Shown: positions 1 through 8,789 of the stretch, in pieces
How positions within the stretch are numbered: the first letter of the stretch is position 1
How the letters are laid out: every line of letters starts with the position of its first letter
NCBI RefSeq assembly: GCF_020523985.1
Contig: NZ_JAIVKM010000001.1
Span: 434,001-498,000 of the forward strand
Origin: Mangrovibacter yixingensis
Lineage (GTDB): Bacteria > Pseudomonadota > Gammaproteobacteria > Enterobacterales > Enterobacteriaceae
Direction: 5' to 3'
Length of the DNA stretch: 64,000 nucleotides
The notes under the pieces: generated by a model
What the model was told of the DNA's origin: nothing
Seen by the model: the letters and a program-made list of their open reading frames with translations, nothing else
Databases searched by the model: none
Translations under genes and position numbers: made by a program

Positions 1-246
1 ATGATCCACAGTTACCATTTACCTATCAATTTGCAACCAATGAACACTATTGTGATTCAAAATGAAGGGCTGGAAGCCCGGCTTGCCAGGGTTGAATACG
101 ATTTGATTGTGGAAGCGCTGACCAAATACCAGGGGAATGTATCCCGCGCTGCAGACTTCCTCGGAATGACCAGGCGGGCGCTTGGGTTACGGTTGTCTCG
201 CTACCAACTTAACTATAAAGATTACCGCGAGGTGGGGTTGCGGTAG
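1..246 (+). CDS. C-terminal part of a NifA/AnfA-like sigma-54 activator (5' end outside window)
   Basis: The reading frame is open from the first base, so the gene very probably begins to the left; only about 81 codons are visible. Residues 26-70 form a Fis-type helix-turn-helix: a helix with EYDLIVEAL, then GNVSRAADFLGMTRRALGLRL as the turn and recognition helix. This is the DNA-binding tail of sigma-54 enhancer-binding proteins. The LGMTRRALGLRLSRY pattern followed by YKDYR most resembles NifA/VnfA/AnfA tails as I recall them, but the AAA+ domain that would settle the subfamily is not in view. The stop is TAG at 244-246. Confidence 0.6.
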   Translation: MIHSYHLPINLQPMNTIVIQNEGLEARLARVEYDLIVEALTKYQGNVSRAADFLGMTRRALGLRLSRYQLNYKDYREVGLR

Positions 247-429
247 ATTTTGTTAACGCAGTAATTGGTGTTAACGGCAGCACGTAACAGGTGCTCGGGC
301 GTTCCCTGAACATCCGCTGGTGGAGCCGGTGAACAGGATTATGGTAGATTGCTGTGCTGTAGTTTATTGATTAAGCTTAAATATCAAATGCCATTTTGGC
401 ATGGTACAAGTAAATGGCATGGAGATGCG

Positions 430-969
430 ATGCATAACAGAAAGTGGATGTTATCTGTATTACTGTTCTTTTTTTCTGCAGCTTCTTTAGCTACGGATGC
501 TCCAGATTCTCCCCAAAAAATCATTTTTGATTTCTACCAGAAATATTTTTTATATCTGCACGATGAAAGTAAAAAACCACAGCCTGAGCTTACGTATTCG
601 AAGTCTTTTAATGAATTACTGCGCCGCAATGAAAAATTATGTGAACCATATCGTGATGAGGTTTGTGGTTGGGGAACAGACGCTGACGTTTATCTTAATG
701 CTCAGGACCATGATGATAATCTGACAATAGAAAACTCACATTTTACGCTTGCTGAAGCACCAAACAACGTGGTTACTGTATCGTTCAATCTTTTCCCATC
801 TCAAAAAGCAGACCAAAATGGCCATAGTGTGATTTCTTTTAAAATGCTTTATGAACAATCCCATTGGGTGGTGGATGATATTATTTATGATGAATCCTCC
901 GCACGTCAGCAGATGCAAAGCGAGAATGAATTGTTAACTGAAGAATTGAAGAATAAAGCCAGACCATGA
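430..969 (+). CDS. Small exported protein, DUF3828/YbjP-like
   Basis: A 179-residue protein. The start at 430 is chosen over the upstream ATG at 349 because GGAG lies at 421-424 and a signal peptide begins directly there (basic MHNRK, hydrophobic core, cleavage expected after SLA near residue 20). The mature part begins with a PQKIIFDFYQKYF helix, has a Cys pair (LCEPYRDEVCGW) that could form a periplasmic disulphide, and ends in a charged helix. The layout resembles DUF3828-type periplasmic or lipoproteins, but there is no lipobox Cys here. Function unknown. It stands alone between the NifA-like gene and two terminators. Confidence 0.55.
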   Translation: MHNRKWMLSVLLFFFSAASLATDAPDSPQKIIFDFYQKYFLYLHDESKKPQPELTYSKSFNELLRRNEKLCEPYRDEVCGWGTDADVYLNAQDHDDNLTIENSHFTLAEAPNNVVTVSFNLFPSQKADQNGHSVISFKMLYEQSHWVVDDIIYDESSARQQMQSENELLTEELKNKARP

Positions 970-1064
970 TGAGAAATCAATCATTCAGTTATCCGGGGAG
1001 TGTGCGGTTTCATTAATGTGTTCAGGTTGCTAACAATCTGGCTAAAAGTACCAAAGGCGTGAGT

Positions 1065-1089
1065 AAGGGGCGTTTTGCCCCTTCTTTTT
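1065..1089 (+). terminator. Rho-independent terminator
   Basis: AAGGGGC (1065-1071) pairs with GCCCCTT (1077-1083) around a GTTTT loop, followed by TCTTTTT. It lies 96 bp after the exported-protein gene. Confidence 0.75.
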
Positions 1090-1184
1090 AGTTAGCAGCC
1101 GAAAATCAATAAATTGATTTTCCTGGTTTTTTATTGTGTGACATCTTCTCGTTCTGTGCAGACATGAGGTTTGTCATCAGACTC

Positions 1185-1210
1185 AAGGGGCGTTTAGCCC
1201 CTTATTATTT
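1185..1210. terminator. Second, nearly identical terminator hairpin
   Basis: AAGGGGC (1185-1191) pairs with GCCCCTT (1197-1203), followed by an AT-rich tail (ATTATTT). It has the same arms as the hairpin at 1065 and sits just beyond the 3' end of the convergent MFS gene, so it may serve both strands. Confidence 0.55.
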
Positions 1211-1254
1211 GACATCTGAACTCTCTTTTATAACCGTAAGTTAGCGCCGGTTTA

Positions 1255-2541
1255 CTAACATTGATGTTCCTGCTGGGTCTGCGTGGGAGCTTGCGCATGC
1301 TGGCTGACATGTTCCAAATCTGCTCCTGTCATATCTGGCAGAGTCAGAGAAGCAATAAATGCAATAGCATAGGATGTGATAGCCAGAATACCCATTGCTA
1401 TACCCAAGTGAAGGAATGAGGCAAGGAAACCCACTGCAGCAGGCATGAGTGAACCAAACCCGCGCCCAAAACTGCCACAAAAACCGGCACCACCGCCACG
1501 CATACTGGTCGGATAGAGTTCAGAAAATGCAGGCATAGTTGACGAAGCCAGTCCTCCCTGTAACGCACCAAGAAAGTAGCCAAGTACCAGCGTAATACCC
1601 AGATTTACGGACATGAACATATAGACGCTGACAACACAGGCCTGTAAAACAAGAAACAACATAATTGTTTTCCAGCGGCCCAATTTGTCGCTTATGTACC
1701 CACAGATAAATGGTCCCATCAGCGAACCGAGAATATTCACCAACAGGTAACCTGACATCGAAGTAACAGGAAGCCCAAGGCTCATACGTAAATAAGTGGG
1801 CAACCAGGTAATCATGATGTAAGCACCACCAAAAATACCCGTCGATAAAATGGTTGCCGTAATGGTGATGCGTCGGTAGTCCCGCCCGAATATAATACTG
1901 ATTGTTGAGTTTTTGGTTTTTACCCGCTCTTGTTTACCTTTAACAAATACAGCAGATTCCGGCGTTTTACGGCGAATCCACCACACTAAAATGGCGGGAA
2001 TCGCCCCCAGAGTAAACATGACTCGCCAGGCTGACTCTTGGGGAATAAATGCTAAAACCAGTGGCATTACGGCCAAAGACAACGCGTTACCAACGGCATA
2101 ACCACTTTGAATAGTGGATGCCACCCTGCCACGCAACGACGAGCGGATGACCTCACTTATAAGCACACCACTGACAATCATTTCTGCACCATAACCTAAC
2201 CCTTGCAAAAAGCGCAGAGCAAAAAAGGCCCAGAAATCATGGCAAAATGCGGTCATAACGGTAAAAAATGTCAGCCACAGCACAGTGAGTTTCATGACTT
2301 TGATACGACCAAAGCGGTCTGCCAGCAGTCCGGCACTCCAGCCACCAATTGCACTGCCTATCAGGGATACAGAGCTTAATATTCCTGCTTCCGATTTTAC
2401 CAAAAAACCAATCGACAACAATATTGGCATTGATAAAGAGAAAATAGTTGAATCAAATGCATCAAGGACATAGCCGCCCAGACTTGCCAGCCATGATCTT
2501 TTTTCCACTGAAGTTAATTCAGAATACCATCCAATTTTCAT
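1255..2541 (-). CDS. MFS transporter (sugar-acid/aromatic-acid type)
   Basis: A 428-residue proton-coupled uptake carrier of the inner membrane with about 12 hydrophobic segments. The MFS signature GLLADRFGRIKVM lies in the loop between helices 2 and 3, and a conserved RFLQGLGYGAE motif is in helix 4. The N-terminal SWLASLGGYVLDAFDSTIFSLSMP pattern is typical of the AAHS/sialate-type branch, which carries organic acids. AAGG precedes the start. The gene lies 89 bp downstream of a FAH-family hydrolase on the same strand, which suggests a small uptake and catabolic operon for an organic acid. The substrate cannot be read from the sequence. Confidence 0.8.
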   Translation of the reverse strand: MKIGWYSELTSVEKRSWLASLGGYVLDAFDSTIFSLSMPILLSIGFLVKSEAGILSSVSLIGSAIGGWSAGLLADRFGRIKVMKLTVLWLTFFTVMTAFCHDFWAFFALRFLQGLGYGAEMIVSGVLISEVIRSSLRGRVASTIQSGYAVGNALSLAVMPLVLAFIPQESAWRVMFTLGAIPAILVWWIRRKTPESAVFVKGKQERVKTKNSTISIIFGRDYRRITITATILSTGIFGGAYIMITWLPTYLRMSLGLPVTSMSGYLLVNILGSLMGPFICGYISDKLGRWKTIMLFLVLQACVVSVYMFMSVNLGITLVLGYFLGALQGGLASSTMPAFSELYPTSMRGGGAGFCGSFGRGFGSLMPAAVGFLASFLHLGIAMGILAITSYAIAFIASLTLPDMTGADLEHVSQHAQAPTQTQQEHQC

Positions 2542-2630
2542 AGGGTACCTTATGCTATCGTTTTTAAATATATAAAGGTGAGTGGTTTTCTGGTGCTAAA
2601 TAGTAATGTGACTTATTTATTTTCTGTGGC

Positions 2631-3464
2631 TTATACACCAACGCGGTTGCTTAATCTGCCAATACTCTCAATTTCCACCTCAACAAGATCACCATCTTGC
2701 AGGAAAAGTTGTGGCTGACGTTTTACCCCCACACCACCAGGTGAACCAGTAATAATGACATCGCCAGCTTTTAATGGAGTGAATGTACTAATGTACGAAA
2801 TTATCTCAGGGATTTTATGTACCATATTTTTGGTATTGTCATTTTGAACGATATTTCCATTTAAAATAGTCTTTATTGCTAAGTTTTGTGGGTCAGGAAT
2901 TTCATCACGGGTAACAAGAAATGGCCCAAATGATCCTGTCGCTGGCCAGTTTTTCCCAGCTGTATACCAAGTATGTTGCCAGTCACGGACTGAACCATCC
3001 ATATAACAGCTATAACCGGCGATATACTCCAGAGCATCTTTTTCTGCTACGTGATAACATTCTTTACCAATAATAACGGCCAGTTCTCCCTCATAGTCAA
3101 ATTCTGAGGATATCCGGGGTTTTTGAATCAGGCTGTTGTGGCCTGTTTGTGAGTCTGGGAAGCGCACAAATATTGTTGGTGCATTATTTTTTTCATTGAA
3201 TTCTAATCGCTTGTCCTGGTAGTTCATACCTATGCATAATATTTTTTCAGGAGTGTCAATTACTGGCAGAAATGTGATTTCTCTTGGATGAATAGTTGCC
3301 TTGTGGTTTGAGAAATCATTTAATTCATGGAGGGCGTTTTTATCCAGAACATTTTGCAGTGAAGAATATTTTTCGCCAATTAATGGTATCAAATCGATAA
3401 TGGCATTGTGGTGTACGATACCATAATGTTTTTTTTCATTATATATGAAATTAGCCAGTTTCAT
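2631..3464 (-). CDS. Fumarylacetoacetate hydrolase (FAH) family protein
   Basis: A 277-residue cytoplasmic enzyme. The start at 3464 (MKLANFIYN) is preferred over the ATG at 3488 because GGAG stands 7 nt before it. The C-terminal two thirds are the FAH fold: ILCIGMNYQDK entry motif, DYEGELAVIIGKECY with the acidic metal ligands, YSCYMDGSVRDWQ, and ITGSPGGVGVKRQPQLFLQDGDLVEVEIESIG near the end. Members hydrolyse or hydrate acylpyruvates and 2-keto acids, or decarboxylate oxaloacetate. The partner MFS transporter downstream suggests an imported organic acid. The gene is AT-rich compared with its neighbours, a possible sign of transfer. Confidence 0.8.
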   Translation of the reverse strand: MKLANFIYNEKKHYGIVHHNAIIDLIPLIGEKYSSLQNVLDKNALHELNDFSNHKATIHPREITFLPVIDTPEKILCIGMNYQDKRLEFNEKNNAPTIFVRFPDSQTGHNSLIQKPRISSEFDYEGELAVIIGKECYHVAEKDALEYIAGYSCYMDGSVRDWQHTWYTAGKNWPATGSFGPFLVTRDEIPDPQNLAIKTILNGNIVQNDNTKNMVHKIPEIISYISTFTPLKAGDVIITGSPGGVGVKRQPQLFLQDGDLVEVEIESIGRLSNRVGV

Positions 3465-3895
3465 GCATTTCTCCAAACATGCTAACAATATAGATGAATG
3501 CTAGCATGAAGGTAATTTATTCTGGCATTAATTAAACGCTGTGGCCTATGAGTTTTTTTTATGTTGTTGTTATTTTATTTTTTAAGATATATCTAAAAAT
3601 AATGTATATATTTTTGTTATGAGAAATTTAAAATCATGGTTAATATACTTTTTAAATTCTGAAATTATAAAAAAACTGTGATGTGAATTGCATTATTAGT
3701 TTTTAGTTAATATTGAAATGTTACTACAAATGTAATTGAGTAAAGTCTCTGCTGTTTTGGGCTACTGTGCAATTATTCACATATTCCCCTGCAGATAATG
3801 CGTTCTGCGCGGAAACATCTTGCTTTCCGAGAATGGAAAATCTTTCTTCACTACTTATCCCGCAGTTTCATTTCTGTGACAAGCCTCTAAAAAAT
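3465..3895. other. AT-rich intergenic stretch
   Basis: No open frame of note. It is strongly AT-rich and must contain the promoter of the minus-strand FAH/MFS pair and the upstream part of the chemoreceptor regulatory region. No further signal could be defined. Confidence 0.5.
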
Positions 3896-3922
3896 TAAAG
3901 TAAAAATCTTAACATCCGATAA
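3896..3922 (+). promoter_or_regulatory. Sigma-28 (FliA) promoter of the chemoreceptor gene
   Basis: TAAAG at 3896-3900 and TCCGATAA at 3915-3922 match the flagellar class 3 consensus (TAAAGTTT, 11 nt, GCCGATAA). Counting the -35 box as TAAAGTAA, the spacer is 11 nt. It ends 135 bp upstream of the chemoreceptor start, so this gene should be co-expressed with the flagellar late genes. Confidence 0.8.
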
Positions 3923-4057
3923 CAACAGTGCTTGTTCATGCGGTGTCAGGTTTGCTCCGCCGAAGGAAGTGAATTTATAAAAAAACATCAACATAATTCA
4001 TATCTCTGATCTGCGTTTTCATTTTTAAATCAAGTTGTTATATCACCGGGAGAACTT

Positions 4058-5632
4058 ATGTTTAACTTTAAGAACCTGAAGGTTGGCGTTCGGCTTGGCA
4101 TCTCTTTTGGCCTGGTTGTGGCGCTGTTAGGCGTGGTGGGAGTAACTTCCATCAGCAAGATCAACAATATCAAAAGCGGCATATCTTCAATTGTTGAAGA
4201 CCGGTACGTCAAAGTACGGCTGGCTTTTGACGTGCGTGACGGTGTGAATGATCAAATCAAATACCTGCGCGGTATCGTTATTGATACTACCCGCCCACAA
4301 AACAATGTGAACCGCCTGAAGCAACTGGCAGAAGCCACTGAACGCACTAATGTTGCATTGAAGAAAATCGAAGCGATTCAGGTAACGGCTGTTGGTAAGA
4401 AGAAAATCGCAGGCCTGGTGGAAGCAAGCCGTAAGTTTGAACAGCAAAAAAATGAACTGCTGGACCTGGTTCGCGCCGGGAAACAGGATGATGCCAGCAC
4501 CTATGTTCTGAAATTGATAACCGGAACGCAGAATACTTTTCTCGATGGCGCTATCGCTTTTGCCAATTCTCAATCTCAGCAGTTGCAACATGAAGGCGGT
4601 TCTATAATCGACGATGGTTCCACCGCGATCATGGTGACGCTGGTGTTCTCCGCTATCGCTATTATCGCTTCGGTGATCCTTGGCTTTTTACTCACGCGTT
4701 CAATAGTTCAGCCGTTGAATAAAGCCGTGACTATTGCAGGCAAAGTGGCCGCAGGCGATCTCAGCACCCATATTGAAGTGAAGAGCAAAGATGAAACTGG
4801 CGTGTTGATGCAGGCGTTGAAGAGCATGAACGATAACTTACTGACTATCGTTTCTGATGTGCGTGCTGGTTCTGACACCATAGCAGTGGCCTCCAACCAG
4901 ATAACCAGTGGCAACATTGATCTCTCCTCTCGTACTGAACAGCAGGCCAGCTCGCTGGAAGAGACTGCCTCGGCTATGGAGCAAATGACATCAACAGTTA
5001 AGCAGAATGCCGAAAACGCCCACGAAGCAAACAAACTGGTTGCCAACTCGTCAGACGTGGCAAAAGAAGGTGGCGCAGTGATGGAGCAGGTGATTGATAA
5101 AATGGAGGCAATTGCGCTTTCATCGAAAAAAATCGTCGATATCATTAGCGTGATTGACTCAATTGCCTTCCAAACCAATATTCTGTCACTTAACGCAGCA
5201 GTGGAGGCTGCACGCGCTGGTGAACAGGGGCGCGGCTTTGCCGTTGTTGCCAGCGAGGTGCGTAACCTGGCTCAGCGCTCTGCCTCGGCAGCGAAAGAGA
5301 TAAAAGTGCTGATTGAAGATTCTGTAGCGATAGTAGATGAAGGTAGCCGCCTGGTGTCCCACGCAGGCTCAACCATTACTGAAGTGGTCAACAGCGTGAA
5401 CAGCGTGGCAAGCATAATGAGTGAAATCACGATTGCCAGCAGCGAGCAAAGTAGCGGCATCAGCGAAATCAACCAGGCGATTACGCAAATGGAAGCAGTG
5501 ACCCAGCAGAATGCTGCGTTGGTGCAGGAAGCATCTACTGCCTCCCAGGCGTTGCAGGACCAGGCAGAACGTTTGAGACAATCAATGAGTGTGTTTAAAA
5601 CTGGCCAATATTTGGAACTGAGCGCAATGTAG
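4058..5632 (+). CDS. Methyl-accepting chemotaxis protein
   Basis: A 524-residue transmembrane chemoreceptor. TM1 is at about 10-32. The periplasmic domain (about 33-190) looks like a four-helix bundle (4HB_MCP). TM2 is at about 191-212, then HAMP ([18 protein letters not shown]) and a long cytoplasmic signalling coiled coil. Methylation-helix motifs are visible ([21 protein letters not shown]), as is the conserved hairpin tip ([30 protein letters not shown]), where CheW and CheA dock. The C-terminus ends in LSAM without the NWETF-type pentapeptide, so it lacks the usual CheR/CheB tether. The gene is monocistronic with its own sigma-28 promoter. Ligand unknown. Confidence 0.92.
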   Translation: MFNFKNLKVGVRLGISFGLVVALLGVVGVTSISKINNIKSGISSIVEDRYVKVRLAFDVRDGVNDQIKYLRGIVIDTTRPQNNVNRLKQLAEATERTNVALKKIEAIQVTAVGKKKIAGLVEASRKFEQQKNELLDLVRAGKQDDASTYVLKLITGTQNTFLDGAIAFANSQSQQLQHEGGSIIDDGSTAIMVTLVFSAIAIIASVILGFLLTRSIVQPLNKAVTIAGKVAAGDLSTHIEVKSKDETGVLMQALKSMNDNLLTIVSDVRAGSDTIAVASNQITSGNIDLSSRTEQQASSLEETASAMEQMTSTVKQNAENAHEANKLVANSSDVAKEGGAVMEQVIDKMEAIALSSKKIVDIISVIDSIAFQTNILSLNAAVEAARAGEQGRGFAVVASEVRNLAQRSASAAKEIKVLIEDSVAIVDEGSRLVSHAGSTITEVVNSVNSVASIMSEITIASSEQSSGISEINQAITQMEAVTQQNAALVQEASTASQALQDQAERLRQSMSVFKTGQYLELSAM

Positions 5633-5640
5633 TGCTATGT

Positions 5641-5666
5641 GACGGTGGGGCATACACTCCACCGTC
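5641..5666. terminator. Hairpin after the chemoreceptor gene
   Basis: Perfect 8-bp arms GACGGTGG (5641-5648) and CCACCGTC (5659-5666) lie 9 bp past the stop codon. There is only a weak T-rich tail, so it may act as an attenuating or stabilising hairpin rather than a strong terminator. Confidence 0.5.
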
Positions 5667-5668
5667 AT

Positions 5669-5821
5669 TCATTTGGGTGTCATAACGACCCAGCGCTTCC
5701 CGGGTTGAGGTGTATCTTCAACCAGGGTAAACCCGAGCTTGTTTGTGTAGTACTCAATCGCCCGGTCATAATCGTCGACAACGATAGCCACATAGCCCAT
5801 GCATCTTTTTTGCGTTCTCAA
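5669..5821 (-). pseudogene. Truncated VOC (glyoxalase-fold) protein
   Basis: Only 50 codons: TTG start at 5821 with GGAG 7 nt upstream, reading MRTQKRCMGYVAIVVDDYD, then RAIEYYTNKLGFTLVED, then TPQPGKRWVVMTPK and a TGA at 5669-5671. This is the first beta-alpha-beta-beta unit of a VOC-superfamily protein; the usual length is 120-130 residues, so the second half with the other metal ligand is missing. The break falls at the hairpin behind the chemoreceptor gene. Immediately upstream (5822-5959) another frame reads like the tail of a lost gene (KVLKDSEKAGNYCFLPDT, in frame after the mscS stop), which suggests a decayed operon end. Confidence 0.65.
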
Positions 5822-5959
5822 AAATCAACTCCTGTGTTGTGGAATCTGTTCATCCGAAGTCACCATACCGACGCCATGAATGAGTGTATCTGGCAAGAAG
5901 CAGTAATTTCCTGCTTTCTCGCTATCTTTTAAAACCTTGCCACACAGCCCCTGGGAAAG

Positions 5960-7066
5960 TCATTCAGTTGGGCCACTTACCATGGATTCCATGTGCTGTT
6001 TAGTAGAGGAATCGTTCAGTGTCGCTCTCACATGCGGGAGGCTTTGTGGGTAATTTTGCTGAATAAATTCAATCATTTTTTCCCGCACGTAACAGCGTAA
6101 ATCCCAGGCTGTAGGGGAATTTTGTGCAGTCATCAATAACCTGATTGTCATGGTTTTGTCTGTGGTATCGGTTACCTGGAGTACCTGAGTCTGTTGGTCC
6201 CAGAGCTTTGTTTCACTGAGCACTTTTTCAAAATGCTTACGCAGGGGCTCTAATGGCATCGAGTAATCAACGTAAAGAAATACAGAACCTAATATTTGTG
6301 CGTTATTACGCGTCCAGTTCTGAAAGGCGTTCTCGGTAAAATAGGTAATTGGCAGCACCAGGCGGCGCAGATCCCAAATGCGCACTACAACATAAGTCAG
6401 GTTTATTTCTTCAATCCAACCCCATTCATTTTCAACCACCACCGCATCGTCAATTTTTATCGGCTGGGTGAAGGCTATTTGAATACCGGCAAACAGGTTG
6501 ACCAGCGATTTTTGCAGGGCGAAGCCAATGATAATCCCTGCGACCCCGGCACCAGCAAGAATTGTCGTGCCGAATTTTCTAACGCCCGGGAAGCTGAGCA
6601 AAATCAGAGACAGGCAGAATAACACCAACAGTACGATAGCGACTTTCTTAACATATATGATTTGTGTGCGGATTTTTCTGGCACGAAGATTATTCGAAAG
6701 ATTAATGTCATAGCGTATAAACAGCATATCCTGGACGACATTTGTCAGGCGAATTAAAACGGAACAAAACGATAATATAATAAATATATTGGCGGTTGAG
6801 GTTATCAAGTTAAGGGCATTTGTGGGAATGTTGATATAACGAACCCCAACATTGATTAACAGCAAAGGGAAGAACAGAAACATGGAGCCACGCAGGTGCT
6901 TCTCCAGTGATTTGAAGAGCTTTCTGTCGCGGTTTTGCCAGTAGCGGATGAAGCGCAGCAGTATAAACCGTGCCAGAAAACCTACCGCGAATGACAGCGT
7001 GACCAGCAATAAAGCCGGTACCCATGATGGAGTGTCAGATAACTCGCCAAATATCAATTGCATCAT
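5960..7066 (-). CDS. MscS-family mechanosensitive channel
   Basis: A 368-residue inner-membrane protein. There are about four hydrophobic segments before the pore helix (about residues 15-35, 60-80, 85-110 and 140-160). The pore-lining TM3 is recognisable as TTILAGAGVAGIIIGFALQKSLVNLFAGIQIAF, followed by the beta domain (IKIDDAVVVENEWGWIEEINLTYVVVRIWDLRRLVLPITYF) and the alpha-beta vestibule domain. It opens under membrane tension to release solutes on osmotic downshift. AAGGG precedes the tandem ATG start codons at 7066 and 7063. It is one of the mid-size MscS paralogues and not the 286-residue MscS itself. Confidence 0.85.
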   Translation of the reverse strand: MMQLIFGELSDTPSWVPALLLVTLSFAVGFLARFILLRFIRYWQNRDRKLFKSLEKHLRGSMFLFFPLLLINVGVRYINIPTNALNLITSTANIFIILSFCSVLIRLTNVVQDMLFIRYDINLSNNLRARKIRTQIIYVKKVAIVLLVLFCLSLILLSFPGVRKFGTTILAGAGVAGIIIGFALQKSLVNLFAGIQIAFTQPIKIDDAVVVENEWGWIEEINLTYVVVRIWDLRRLVLPITYFTENAFQNWTRNNAQILGSVFLYVDYSMPLEPLRKHFEKVLSETKLWDQQTQVLQVTDTTDKTMTIRLLMTAQNSPTAWDLRCYVREKMIEFIQQNYPQSLPHVRATLNDSSTKQHMESMVSGPTE

Positions 7067-7380
7067 TTTCCCTTATATTCATTCAGCTAGCGGCAATCGT
7101 TGTAAGGCCTGCCGATAAAATCAGTAACCATTGCCTTCCCACTTTTCTGTGGATGGCATAATCATGTAGATAAGTTTATGAAAAATTTAATCAACTGGCT
7201 TACTACTCAGATAAATCACTTGTTCAGAAGCTGAATTTCATGGCGATAATTTCTTAAGTATTTGAATTTTAGTAAATTATTTTATTCATGGAGCATGATT
7301 CTTAAAACTGAATCGCCAACGTTCCACACCGCGGAACACATTACCAGATAGCAAATGCTCATCAGCAATTGCAGTATTAA
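7067..7380. other. Intergenic region between divergent mscS-like and DUF1543 genes
   Basis: No open frame of interest. The only structure seen is a short inverted repeat, GTTCC (7321-7325) and GGAAC (7333-7337), and the palindrome listed next. Promoters for both flanking genes must lie here. Confidence 0.4.
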
Positions 7381-7406
7381 TCGCTATATAGTCAAATATA
7401 TAGCGA
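7381..7406. promoter_or_regulatory. Perfect palindrome upstream of the DUF1543 gene
   Basis: TCGCTATATA (7381-7390) and TATATAGCGA (7397-7406) are exact 10-bp inverted arms around GTCAAA. The repeat ends 24 bp before the start codon, in the 5' untranslated or core promoter region. It could be an operator for a dimeric repressor or an mRNA hairpin; there is no T-run, so a terminator is unlikely. Confidence 0.4.
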
Positions 7407-7430
7407 TGGTGATGTTAAACGAGGAACACA

Positions 7431-7934
7431 ATGAATCTGTTTATGTTTTATGTTGGTGGTAACGCCGGTAAATCTAATATTGAAGTACATGACATTCAAT
7501 TCGCCGTAGCTAATGACCCCAAAGATGCCTGGCCAGCACTGCGAAAGGCCTGGTTTGGCGACCGTAATAAAATTCATGTTGATGGCTATGCTCGTATTAC
7601 CTGGGTTGACGGATATGCGGTTACTCTGAGTACTGAGCCACCTCAATCTGCGGAGAAGTTATTCTTCGTGAACGTCGGGGGTTACAGGGCGGATACTCTG
7701 GCAGAACTGCATGAGTTTGACTTATTTGTTGCCCTAAATGCCCAGGATGCAAGGAAGAAAGCGTTACAGGCATTGTTGTGCGGTGCTGAACAGCAACACA
7801 AAGATAACCTGAAGGATGTGGATGATTGCCTGTTACTTGAAAAGGTTGGCGAGCTATTTATTCACCTCACCCCTTGTACTTCCGGGCAACATTATCGGCC
7901 AGAATGGCAGGGATACCAGCCGATAGGTGCCTGA
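7431..7934 (+). CDS. DUF1543 domain protein
   Basis: A 167-residue cytoplasmic protein. The opening MNLFMFYVGGNAGKSNIEVHDIQFAV and the following HVDGYARITWVDGYAV are hallmarks of DUF1543. A second half (LFFVNVGGYRADTLAELHEFDLFVALNAQDARKKAL) repeats the same theme, which points to an internal duplication of the fold: VGGNAG...EVHDIQFAVA against VGGYRAD...ELHEFDLFVA. Function unknown. A GAGG ribosome site precedes the start. Confidence 0.75.
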   Translation: MNLFMFYVGGNAGKSNIEVHDIQFAVANDPKDAWPALRKAWFGDRNKIHVDGYARITWVDGYAVTLSTEPPQSAEKLFFVNVGGYRADTLAELHEFDLFVALNAQDARKKALQALLCGAEQQHKDNLKDVDDCLLLEKVGELFIHLTPCTSGQHYRPEWQGYQPIGA

Positions 7935-8024
7935 TTTTGGGCAGGCACTCTGGCCTGATTGGGCCAGGCCTGCTTTTAGCCAATTTTTATTCCGTGCCGA
8001 GCCAACTGTTGGTGTAGGTAACAC

Positions 8025-8477
8025 TTAAAGTAATCGTAATAGTTTTGCTGGGTTCCCGGCATAAATCCCTTTAACCAGTACAGGTTTAGTGACTACGCTA
8101 CCAGCGCCAATAACCGCACCGCTGCAAATCTCTGTGGTCAGAATTGTTGCTCCGCTGCCCACCGTAACTGCATTGCCCAATACTATATTAATCCAGTTTT
8201 CAGCACAGGAATCAGGGCTACCCGTTTTGAACAGATCATTGGCGAAAGTAACACCATGGCCGATAAAGCAGTCATCACCCAGTGTGACATTTTCACAGAT
8301 AAAGGTATGAGACTGAATTTTGCTCCTGTTGCCGATAACACAGCCTTTTTGGATCTCGACAAATGGCCCGACAAAAACATCGTCGCCGAGTGTACATTCA
8401 TAAATATTGACAGGTGTTACAACCCTGATGTTTTCGCCCTGATTAACCGCACGAATACCACTTTCAACTATTTTCAT
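8025..8477 (-). CDS. Hexapeptide-repeat acyltransferase (left-handed beta-helix)
   Basis: A 150-residue protein made of hexapeptide turns: CTLGDDVFVGPFVEIQKGCVIGNRSKIQSHTFICENVTLGDDCFIGHGVTF, then IVLGNAVTVGSGATILTTEICSGAVIGAGSVVTK, ending AGNPAKLLRLL. This is the WbbJ/FdtC type of O- or N-acetyltransferase that acts as a trimer on sugars or sugar nucleotides. GHGVTFAND supplies the likely catalytic His. No polysaccharide genes are nearby, so the acceptor is unknown. Confidence 0.82.
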   Translation of the reverse strand: MKIVESGIRAVNQGENIRVVTPVNIYECTLGDDVFVGPFVEIQKGCVIGNRSKIQSHTFICENVTLGDDCFIGHGVTFANDLFKTGSPDSCAENWINIVLGNAVTVGSGATILTTEICSGAVIGAGSVVTKPVLVKGIYAGNPAKLLRLL

Positions 8478-8534
8478 ACTTATCCCTGATGGTTAATAGA
8501 GGTTTAAGAATAGTGCATAATCTGTATGAGATAT

Positions 8535-8789
8535 TTAGCTTCTTACATAAACCTTCTTCACATGAATAAGTTCAGCAAGGGTAATTACGGGCCTCAGCAT
8601 TAATTGCATGCTGCCAACCACAAATAACCATGTTCCGTCAGTCATCAGCGCGTCATAGAAGAAGAAAATACTGCCAATCAGAAACCATAACGCTATCAGT
8701 AAATCGTTTAACGCCCCCAGTGCCCGGTAACGGCGTTTAATGATGATGTGGTCGGCACCGAAATCTATTTCTGCTTCTCGTTTGCGCAT
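8535..8789 (-). CDS. YrhK-domain small membrane protein
   Basis: 84 residues from the ATG at 8789, chosen over a TTG at 8828 because a GGGGG ribosome site lies 5 nt upstream. After a basic stretch (KRRYRALGALNDLLIALWFLIGSIFFF) there are two hydrophobic helices with YDALMTDGTWLFVVGSMQLMLRP between them. This is the YrhK-domain pattern. It is an inner-membrane protein of unknown function. Confidence 0.75.
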   Translation of the reverse strand: MRKREAEIDFGADHIIIKRRYRALGALNDLLIALWFLIGSIFFFYDALMTDGTWLFVVGSMQLMLRPVITLAELIHVKKVYVRS

